This document shows positions 55,501 to 64,000 of a DNA stretch of 64,000 bases, piece after piece (within the stretch, counting starts at the first letter, position 1; every line of letters begins with the position of its first letter). Location of the stretch: the NCBI GenBank assembly GCA_030435675.1, contig CM059622.1, positions 372,001 to 436,000 on the forward strand, written 5' to 3'. This DNA comes from Steinernema hermaphroditum. Lineage: Eukaryota > Nematoda > Chromadorea > Rhabditida > Steinernematidae. Below the pieces are notes generated by a model. That model was not told the DNA's origin. It ran no database searches and saw nothing but the letters and a program-made list of their open reading frames with translations. A program made the position numbers and the translations under genes.

Positions 55501-57621
55501 AGGACGTCTTTTGTCTAACCGACCCCACCTATTGAGACCTACCTGGTGATTTTCGTTGAAACGTTTCCTATTGAAAGCGTTTTTGTTGAAAAGGTCCATA
55601 GAAATTGCGTAGGGGGGTCTCCTGAGAGGAAGCACGAGGGGGCTGATAATAGTCCTTCAGTCTAGGTTCTGTTTTCATAAGTGTTATTCTCAGCACTTCA
55701 TAAAGTATTAAGTAGGCGTGTAATTCAGACAGTACTTTGTCAGTTTAGTAGGCGTGTTCTATAGAGAAGATTCAAGACCTTAGATTCCAAGCAATCAAGC
55801 CCATGCTTTGATGTTCGTCTTAAATAGAGTCCTTTCACGATTCTGCGTATGTATTGTTCGTGTAAACATACATACCTGAGGTTATCTTCGTAAATTACAG
55901 CGTTATAGGTCGTAACACTGCAATTTACGTTGCTAGATGAGCGTTAATTTCCGTTTTGTTTTTATAGTGTTATTACTTCATGCTGTTATTATGAACTTTT
56001 CATAAATAAAGTAGTTAAAGGTGGACTAGACAACATATTTTTTTAAGTGCAACCCAAAACTGGCATATTTAAGACCTGCTCTGATCGAAAATAGCCAAGG
56101 TTAGATTACCATTGCGTGCATTTTTGATATATCGCTCTAGTAATATATGTAAAGAGTGGGTCAAAAACGGCGTCTACACTGTAGAGACTACAATCTGGAA
56201 TGTCATTTGCATGATCATTCTACGATGAGATCAGGCGGAAAATGGAAAAGAGAAGCGACAAACGACAAAAAGCAACCGGTCTTACCAGTCTGAATTTCTG
56301 AATGACTTTCTAGACATCTGTCTAGGTGTCCTGTTTTTGAGTCACTCGGTACTCATAGATGTCATTGTCATTTTCGTGAGCTTCCAACTGTTAGACCGAT
56401 CGGAAAAAGGAGAAAGAGAAGCGAAAATCGAAAGAAGCCGACCGGTCTCCACTTGGATGCTCGCGGAAATGGCATTCCTGACCTCTGTCTAGTACGTGCT
56501 TTTTTTGGAGGTCTGGAATGCCATTTTTGGGCCTGTAAATGCGATCGACCTTTATTACGATGTTGTTGCTGAAAAAAATGAATTTATGTACACATCGTGG
56601 ATGGGAAACTCTGCCAGAAAATATTCTCAAGTGAAGTACTTGTTCGCCAATTCGAAAAGTAGATGTACCTATTGCATGATCAACATGTTTCGTGTTTTAA
56701 ACTTGGCAGGCGGCGAGGCTCTGTGAGGCACGGGAATTCGTGAGTTATACGAAGAAAAACTACAAGTTTTCAAAAAGGATGATGGAAAACAAGCTAAGGG
56801 AAGTCAGGGAAAGCGTGGCGGGAGCCTAGATTCCTTGACCACTGCCAAGTGTAACGGGCTGGCATAATACGCCCGTAAACGCCCCTCGGTTCCACCTCGA
56901 CTCTAAAAATATTGAAATCTTCATGTTACCGCTGATTGAGGACGTATTCCAAAGAAAAATCTACTCTGTAAACTGGCTAAATCTGTAGAATTGAAAACCC
57001 ATAAAATTCCCTATTCTCCATTTGGTCCTCAAAGTGCGATACTGAATAATGCATACGATGCAAAAGGTCAACGAATTTGAACGGAATTCATTTTTCTTTT
57101 TGCGCTGATGGGACGTTTTCGGTGTTAATAAGAGTGCACTCAACAATATTAAAGGATGAGGCTAATCTAGGATATTAATCTGTTGCCAGTTGCGAAGATA
57201 CAAGATTTTCAGTCTGCGCTGTCTATGTTGACTACAGATCTCTGGCGGATCGGCTCAATTCCCACGAGGTCTGCCCTTTGAGAATAGCGGGATTAAGTGG
57301 AACTGTCAGATCTATGGCATGTCAACTGCCGTCATAACTCTCAACTATTTCGCTTTCTTTCATTTTTATCGCGAAAACACTTCGTATACACGCATAAATA
57401 CTTAATTATTTGCTCAGTCTTTGGACGGATGCACTCCCTAACGCCCGCGGAATCGATTTATAAAGGGACTCAATTATCAGTCGCCCTTGCTCATTAGTTT
57501 TTTTAGTTTGGGGATTAAAGGGCTTCGAGATGTCTGCCAGATGATGAGCATCAGACAGACTCAGACAAGGTTTAAAAAGACACAGCTTATACTATTTGAA
57601 AAGAGAGGCAAATATAGATCG
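52533..57621. other. Gene-free stretch
   Basis: No supportable gene over about 5 kb. A short hairpin (AGGTCCCCTTTAAGG / CCTTAAAGGGACCT) lies at 53122-53160. A frame at 53268-53510 ends in RNRYRNIFCG, faintly like a tyrosine-phosphatase KNRY motif but without further support. Confidence 0.4.
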
Positions 57622-57704
57622 CCTATCCCTATCCCTATCCCTATCCCTATCCCTATCCCTATCCCTATCCCTATCCCTATCCCTATCCCTATCCCTATCC
57701 CTAT
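57622..57704. repeat. (CCCTAT)n hexamer array
   Basis: About 14 uninterrupted copies of CCCTAT (ATAGGG on the other strand), ending in a degenerate CCTAGG. It resembles a telomere-type hexamer but is neither TTAGGC nor TTAGGG. Its reading as alternating Pro-Ile is incidental. Confidence 0.9.
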
Positions 57705-58193
57705 TCCTAGGCCATCTAGTGCTTCCTCTCTTCAAATTGCACACTTCCGGCTGACCTTTAGTAAGTCCACGGAACCCCTAATCATGTCCGTGTCAAAGCG
57801 GATTACGTGACTCTCAAAGTGGACCCATAGCTCCTCTCAAGTAACATCGGCAACCCCGACATCCGACAACCTATAGCCCGCATCGTCTTTTTCGTCGCGA
57901 GATTCGATTTTCCAGCTGAGTGCGCACACTTTCCATTCGATTATTGGGGCGCGTTTCGAAGGTGCCGAACAAGGCCCGTTTCCTGCTAGGGCCTGTTTTT
58001 TCAGTTCTTTTGCCAATTGTCTGTTATGCTGTTGAAAGGAGAAGGAATTCGGTCGTGTTGATGAGCTCGTCTCTGAGTATATTCGATTTTGAAGGCGTTG
58101 TGGGATCTCTCTGCTTCCTCGCTTTAGAGCAGGATAGGCACAAAATGTTTGCAACGAAGCCGTTTCCAGACTTTGATCGGCTGCAATCTTAGT

Positions 58194-58637
58194 GTAAGGT
58201 TTTCATGTATCTGTGCTAGTCTTTTTTTTCAAAATGGTTGAGATTTGAGACCCTCTACCACCGAGTTTGAGTACATATCTCTGAAATAGCTATTTGACCT
58301 CTCCCTATCATATTGCTATTCTTGTCTTATCATAGTGATATTCATCGAATGAAAAATCATATCTTTTTCAGTGTAAAGCAGACCAAACGAACCACGCAAT
58401 GCGCTCTTCTATACAAATAAAAGTGCCCTTTTTTAGGTGCGGGAACCAAACGATTTTCATAGATATATTCTTATTTATGCGAGTGTCTCTTTGACTGTAA
58501 ATATTGAATCACCTTTAATCTGTGTGCATCCGACTCCTCGTTTCTATGAACGTTTTCTTGTTAAGGTTTTCCTGCATCTGTAATGTTCTTCTTTTTAAAT
58601 GATTGAGACTTGTGAGCCTCTACCATCGAGGTTGACT
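58194..58637. repeat. Pair of diverged direct repeats
   Basis: 58194-58270 and 58563-58637 share AAGGTTTTC.TG.ATCTGT, then TT.TTTTTAAAATG.TTGAGA-like and CCTCTACCA.CGAG text, with scattered changes. Neither copy has coding features. Confidence 0.45.
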
Positions 58638-59018
58638 CTTTAACAGCTTTTTGATCTCTCACTGCCATATTCATCAGAATCCTTTTCAAAATCCTTTTCA
58701 AAGTAAACCAGAACTCAGGGAAAGTAATAAGTGTCGGACGCTTGTCCGAATGACAAAAGTTTAAGGAGGAAGTTATACATGTAGTAGACCAAGCTGGGCA
58801 GCCACTTGAATCAAATGGACTGTCTGTATAGTGAAGGTGGATGCGTTGAATACGAGGGTCGCCTTTCGTGAAGATATGTATCCTCTACAAATCAGCAATT
58901 GTCCCCCGATCTCCCAGTTCCGTAGGCACCAGTTGCAGATAGCAGTCAGAGGACGAAGGACAATATTTCAAAGATCCGTTGTATCTAGGGGGGGATCCAA
59001 GATTAGAGTTTATGGAAT

Positions 59019-59265
59019 GCGTTTTACGGGAGTAGAACGATTTGACGCGAGACTGCCTAGGATATCAGCGAAGCTGTTAAGACTGCAGGGCCCGCTTGGA
59101 ATCTATAGATATTTAAGGTTGCGGACCAGCGAAGCGAACCCGTATTCATTTCTATACATGGCCCAACATCCAGGCTCGGCGTAGGCTTAAGCTTGTTGAT
59201 CCCTATAGTCTTGACAGCTTCGCTGATATCCTAGGCAGTCTCACGTCAAATCGTTACGCACTCCC
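59019..59265. repeat. Inverted repeat, arms about 60 bp
   Basis: 59019-59084 (with GACTGCCTAGGATATCAGCG) is repeated in inverse at 59207-59265 with a few mismatches, around a ~120-bp centre. Probably the remnant of a small fold-back element. Confidence 0.55.
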
Positions 59266-61123
59266 AGAATAGTAGTGCGTTGAATACACAAGACACTTAA
59301 ATGACCCTAGTGGTAGTAGACGATCATGTTGCTAGGAGATGGGCCAGGTCCGAGACGTGGGATGTCCTTTGTGTCTCAACAGACAAAGTGACATTCGGTC
59401 TCGTTCTCCCAGCTGTGTACTATTTTCGGACAAAATGAAGGTGTATGAAATCGGACGTGTCAGGTTTTTGTTATTCAGTTCGGCTACCAGAACTCGGCGA
59501 CAAGCGGTGAGGTTTGATTTCGATGAACGCACCTGAAAGTGTGGGTAGAACAGTGGGAGAAGGTCGCACCTTGGATCTATGGATATCAGAAAATTCCGCT
59601 TGTCCTTTACATCTGGGAGGAGCCGTATTCTCGCATCTCCACAACCCATTTCCTTGTCCCCTTTGGCAAGAGACATTCCATTTGATTTTTTTCGCTTTTT
59701 TCACTTCATCCATATTCAATTTCGCACTTTGTCAACGCGTGTGGTCGAGGAAGAGTCTTTAAACGCTTTGAGTTTTGATCGCCGCGGAATGTCTCAGCTG
59801 TTGACTGTGGTATTCGGTCTGAGGTTCCATTAAAAGGCCTCATTAGTCGAACGTTCGTTCTGAAAGATGTTGATTGCCGTCGAGAAAATACATGCTATTA
59901 GCAAACCTGTCAACATCGCCGGCGTTCAGAAATAGACGAATTCATTTTCCGCTGTGGATAGCTTCTTGACGTTGGATTCGTTCCTGAGTGCACGGCTTCA
60001 CCAGACTCTATATTCTAATTCCTTTTTTCTAATTTTATATTATACATGTGATTCTATGTCAGAAGTTGTGCCAGTATGTAATGTTTTAAAATCTAGGAAG
60101 GAACGATCGTTGTTTTCCTTCGCAATGCAACATTTCTTGCCTTAGGGGTTAGGATTTTTACGACACTTTAAATCCTAAGCTTGGAATAACGCAGAGGTCG
60201 AATGTACTCTTAGGTCGACTTAACTTCTCGGAATATGACTCTACCCATGCATGAACCCGTTATACTATGTCCTCTGAATGTAACCTCTCCAGTGGGATAA
60301 TCATACTGAAAAGCAAAATAACGTCAAATACATTACGTTTGGCGTCACTCCGGTGAAGAACTTTCGTGACTTATGTTTACTTATGACCACAGATGGGCAA
60401 CGGTTGAGCCGTATATCCGTATCAACCGGTAGCCGGTTGGCCAGCCGACTGAACCGATCCGTGAGTCGGTTGACGGATCGGTTGAATGGCTAGCCCATCT
60501 CTGCTTCTGACCATTTAGTAGTCAATAATGGCGAGTAAAATTGTGGTGCTCTGAGGTCTATCAGATGTTGCATCCGTTCCACTCACGCCTATTTGAATCG
60601 GGACGGCTTTTCACTCCCATTTACAATGCTAAGTAGCAGGATGGAATATTCGATTATTGAACTATTCGATCATTTTACCGAGAAACTTTTCAAATACCCG
60701 ACGAGCCTAAAGTTAAGGTTGAGTTTAACAAAAAAGGCTTCCCTAGGTTCAAATTTCAGCAGTGTTTTCCGCATTATTGAGACCTTGGATAATGATATGG
60801 GGAAATTTTAGTTATAATGGAGTTTAGGTCCGGGCAGAGGGTTCATAATTGAAAAGAAAATGGCGGCCATCGAACCGAGCCGGTCCTGAACATCTTGGAT
60901 TTCGGGTTGACTTCTTTTGTTCGGTTTCATTCAGTGGGTTTCAGAAACATGGGTCAAATTTTTGAGAAAGTAGGTTTCGAAGTAAGGTAGATGACATTCG
61001 CTTACAATTTGCAGTGGTTTGATTAAATATACGACAGAGCACAATTTGGTTGACTGTAGCAGAAGTCTCATAACTGATTTGAAGAATTCGGGACCAATGG
61101 GACTAAATTAGGTTTCTAGGAAA
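59266..61123. other. Gene-free stretch
   Basis: No gene is seen. A GC-rich near-palindromic patch around 60.40-60.50 kb contains repeated ACCGGTAGCCGGTTGG and CGGATCGGTTGA-type segments. Confidence 0.4.
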
Positions 61124-61540
61124 ATGATGGTGAGATCCTGGTGTTGGCTTCTTCTTTCAATGATCTTTTCCAGCTGCTACATATTTACCCATTTTTTGTG
61201 GATCTTTTCCTTTCGTTCGCTTCCCCAGTCTCTTCTATCAAGCAACGTTTCACCGCCTCATCAATCTAAGTATTCCCTCGTTTCAGGCCTATTTGTCATT
61301 GATGCACGCGATCAGCGGCGCGTCGACGTCGTCATCGTTGGCATTCCCCTACCGCACGCCGAGCCGACCGTCGTCGAAGTACGGTGGCCGACGTCAGACG
61401 ACGGCCGCCGAGGACGTGCTGCAACTGGTGAACCAGGAGAATTCGGATTCCGACTCCGATTCGGACACCGACATCATCAGTCTGTGCTGTGGCTCAGGAG
61501 GATGTTGTGGATGCGCCGCAGGCGATGGCACAGAGAAAAG
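61124..61540 (+). CDS. Possible 5' exons of an unknown gene
   Basis: A well-bounded exon at 61287-61540 (TTTCAG acceptor, GTGAG donor) encodes AYLSLMHAISGASTSSS, then AFPYRTPSRPSSKYGG, DVLQLVNQENSDSDSDSDTD and a Cys-rich IISLCCGSGGCCGCAAGDG that could be palmitoylated. It can join in phase to a two-codon exon ATGATG at 61124-61129 (intron 61130-61286). The continuing exon, needed in phase 2, is not found before the window end. The function is not recognised. The existence of the gene rests on codon composition and splice signals only. Confidence 0.4.
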
Positions 61541-62137
61541 GTGAGATTTTTGTGGGCCGATCGATTGACCCGGGGGTTCTGTGACGTCCATCTGGCGGCG
61601 CGGATCAGCAGCTGTGGGTACGCGACGGCTGCTGGGGGTCATAGTCCGGGTGCGGGAGGGGCTTCGTGGGGTCGTTTGGCGGTGGCGCCGGCGGAGGTCC
61701 GTTTCATGATTCATGTGGACAACGCGTGTTTCGTGATTAATGCTGTCGTGTCTGCGGAGCGCCTCGGGGGAATAGCATCGCGCGTCATTTTCTTGATATT
61801 TTGGGCGGTTTTATGATGGAGGCCCTATTGGAAATCGGTGATGAAAGGGGCAGTTGGGAGTGCACAAGAAGTGCAGCTGCCTTTTGTCTCTCTCGTTCGA
61901 TTCTTTGATTTCGAAAGCGACTTTTGGTCAAAGGTCAAAAACTTAGGAGTTTATAGAATCGCGCCACCTTCTCCAGTCGAGAAATGCTTAATTTGTTTGA
62001 ACTTTAAACAGTTTAAATTCAAATTTAGGGCAATATTCTCCACTTGAGAAAGGGCTAATCAGTCATATAGGACAAAGTAGCTTTAGTTGAGTGTAGTTGA
62101 GGTAGTCGTATATGCTTTGGAGAAGATAGATGAATCG

Positions 62138-62280
62138 GTACCCGAGTGGCGCAGTCGGTAGTGTCGTCGACTACGGCTCGGGTACTGGTGGGCACTCAGT
62201 TCGAACAAAAGTGCAAAAGAAGCCCAGCTTGCACTAGCCTAGCGTCCAGGCTGAAGATACGAGAGAATAAAGTTTTTTTT
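62138..62280 (+). mobile_element. tRNA-derived SINE-like unit
   Basis: An A-box-like GTGGCGCAGTCGGTAG at 62146 and B-box-like AGTTCGAAC at 62199 have pol III promoter spacing. The flanks do not form a tRNA acceptor stem. A non-tRNA tail follows and ends in a run of eight T at 62273-62280, a pol III terminator. This arrangement is typical of short SINEs or of a decayed tRNA with a read-through tail. Confidence 0.5.
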
Positions 62281-62394
62281 GCTGGTTAGCTTAGTTAAAA
62301 CCAAAATGCTTACGACATCTGGGATTCGCGAGCCGTCTCCGATTCCCAGGCCGTCTGCTATCGAAGATGCCTAAGAAACAGTTTAAATTCATGC

Positions 62395-62586
62395 CTAAGG
62401 TGCTATACGGAAATAAAGCCATCTGAGTCCACAATGAGCAGAATAGGGATCATTCACAGGACCCGCCACTAGTACTTGAACATCTTTTTCTCGCAAGTCC
62501 AAAAAGATCTCATCTCTCTTGGTCTCTGGATTATTCTGCCATATTTCTAGGATTCTAAGTTTCATGTGTTTATGTGGGTGTTTCAA
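62395..62586 (-). pseudogene. Possible ubiquitin-conjugating (UBC) domain fragment
   Basis: A 63-codon minus-strand frame contains KLRILEIWQNNPE, DEIFLDLREKDVQVLVAGPV and NDPYSAHCGLRWLYFRI. Together these resemble the first half of a UBC fold (R.L.EI..NP, ..V.GP..TPY..G...). The frame stops at once after FRIAP, and the HPN motif and catalytic Cys are absent. It may be an isolated exon (GTATAG could be a donor) or a relic. The similarity is judged by eye. Confidence 0.3.
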
Positions 62587-63780
62587 GTTCTCAACTGAAT
62601 CACGCTATTATTATTCTTTCAGTTTAAATGGTTTTATCCGTGAAGATCTAGTGCTCCCTTTCTTCGATGGATCGGTCCGTTTCTAGGGTTGGCATTCAAC
62701 CCGGAGTTAAATCGAATTCAAGTCACTTTTTCTGGCTCAACTAGACTGGACTTGGCGCCTCAGTTTAATCTAGCAGAACAATTTTATTTGAAATTTAGGC
62801 GAAACTGACTTGGTTGGTAGTTTACATAACTCCAATCTCACCCTTGGTTCACGTTGACCTATTCGAGACGGATCTGTATCTCTCATCTCTCGCCCCCTGA
62901 GGACATAACTGTCTCATATTGACGGATACACCTCTTAACAGTCGTTAGTTGGTTGGCATTTGGCCCAACTGTTGAGTGTAGAGCCACGTTTTGGAGTAAA
63001 TATTCGGCAATCGCTAAATCGCAGGGAACCGCATAAGTTTTGTTGGGCAAATAATAGCGTAACTGCCACCAAACCGATGAAACATCGCTAAGATAAGATC
63101 CAAGTTCGAAAATTGGAAATCACAAATTTTTACTCGACTTTTCGCCATACTGAGCACATCAATTTCAGCACGAAAAGCTAACGTGATGCGCTTGTTATGT
63201 TCATCATTTATCATCTCTAGTATCCACTCCGCTCTAAGATTGATCGAATTGAAATGTCCCTCGAGAAGCACTCAGCCTCCCATGACCTCCCGGCCTTTCC
63301 GTGACCGGTCAAGCGAGCGAAACACGCCGAGAATAATCGATTTGACAACTGCGTCGAATTCTAAATTCTATCCATTTTGTGAAAAAAGTGACATTTGGAA
63401 ATGACGAATGCCGTTTGCCGAACGACCCGTTCGCTTTTTCAACCTCTTCATCCTTATAATTAATGCAGCGCCTTCCTCCGATGATGTCAGCGCTGATTGA
63501 AAAGATTAATTTGGGATGTGGCAGATGCAGGAAATTGAAACGGCGCGGAAGCGGGAAGTACTTTATCTCGAGTGCTTTTGAGTGGTTTTACCCGATTCAG
63601 TTCAGATAAATGCTGGATGCCAACAAGGAAATAGGTTCCTTTCTGACCTTCATAACATCCATTTACATATTTATTCCGTATCATTGATTTACATCAAGCG
63701 GATTCCATTACGTTCAACCACCAGTGTAGAGTCGTTTTTCTCGCTCGATTTTTCGGCTCTATTAGGGAGAAGTGACCAAA
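62587..63780. other. Gene-free stretch
   Basis: No gene, RNA or repeat I can support. Confidence 0.4.
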
Positions 63781-63880
63781 ACTATACCGATCTTGACAAA
63801 ACTGTATCGATCTTGACAAAACTATACCGATCTTGACAGAATGGTGTCGATCTTGACAGAATGCTATTTATTTTGACAAA
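63781..63880. repeat. 20-bp tandem repeat, five units
   Basis: Units of ACTATACCGATCTTGACAAA start exactly at 63781, 63801, 63821, 63841 and 63861, with increasing drift in the last two. The core is CGATCTTGACA. Confidence 0.85.
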
Positions 63881-63902
63881 ACTGAATTTAGACAACAGAA
63901 TT

Positions 63903-64000
63903 ATTGACACAACCACGTTTCACTGACAAAATCATAAATCAGCCTTTGTAGTAGTTAAAGATTAAAGAACGTTTTGTCAGTGAAATGTGGTTTTGTCAAA
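63903..64000. repeat. Inverted repeat at window end
   Basis: The segment around CCACGTTTCACTGACAAAAT (63903-63932) is inverted at about 63968-64000 (GTTTTGTCAGTGAAATGTGG). The GACAAAA core is shared with the adjacent tandem array, so both may belong to one element that continues beyond the window. Confidence 0.6.

Noticed and set aside
57601..57810. Frame encoding a long Pro-Ile repeat
   Set aside because: It is the translation of the (CCCTAT)n microsatellite, not a protein gene.
61124..61816. Continuous 230-codon plus-strand frame
   Set aside because: A better explanation is the spliced exon in another frame with consensus TTTCAG/GTGAG. This frame turns Arg/Trp-rich and lacks character.
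62138..62210. Functional tRNA gene
   Set aside because: A- and B-box-like motifs are present, but no acceptor stem or standard anticodon arm forms, so a SINE or tRNA relic is preferred.
1..64000. CRISPR array, bacterial operons or phage genes
   Set aside because: Spliced genes, eukaryotic tRNAs and metazoan domain families show this is animal nuclear DNA. No direct-repeat/spacer array exists.

Overview
The window is eukaryotic nuclear DNA, most likely from a free-living rhabditid-type nematode that is not Caenorhabditis elegans. The evidence is intron size (mostly 40-70 nt, GT..TTTCAG or TTTTAG), compact gene pairs with operon-like spacing, 3' splice acceptors lying just upstream of several start codons (possible trans-splice sites), and gene content: a Fer-like SH2 kinase, a VIG-1-like RGG protein, an NCL-1/Brat relic and a goosecoid (CEH-45 type) homeobox gene. 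Splice models were built by hand from reading frame, splice consensus and family knowledge. No database search was possible.

Layout. 1.5-5.2 kb: a divergent single-exon forkhead protein, a small single-pass membrane protein on the minus strand, a small basic protein, and a decayed NHL-repeat (Brat/NCL-1) pseudogene. 8.4-9.8 kb: goosecoid in three exons, flanked by several kb of non-coding DNA that holds clusters of the site expected for its own K50 homeodomain. 14.4-16.5 kb: a large inverted-repeat element and a deleted mariner transposon. 16.7-28.0 kb: a nearly identical 5,660-bp tandem duplication. Each unit carries an SPSB (SPRY-SOCS box) gene, TOM40, and two inverted copies of a two-exon gene of unknown function that bracket TOM40. 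28.3-42.1 kb: gene-dense. In order: a 69-aa ORF, an SH2 tyrosine kinase, a fifth member of the unknown family, two complete members and one partial member of a proposed FLYWCH-like plus homeodomain family, a VIG-1/SERBP1-like RGG protein, cactin, and NDUFAF5 in a likely operon with cactin. tRNA-Glu(CTC) and tRNA-Trp(CCA) follow. 42.5-64.0 kb: essentially a gene desert of small inverted-repeat elements, a Tc1/mariner-type MITE, a (CCCTAT)n array, a tRNA-derived SINE-like unit and one plausible 5' exon near 61.3 kb.

Working together. NDUFAF5 (complex I assembly) and TOM40 (mitochondrial import) are mitochondrial housekeeping genes. Cactin is a spliceosome-linked nuclear factor. The forkhead, goosecoid and FLYWCH-homeodomain genes are regulators. 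The most original items are the FLYWCH-like/homeodomain fusion family and the young tandem duplication with its embedded palindromic gene family.
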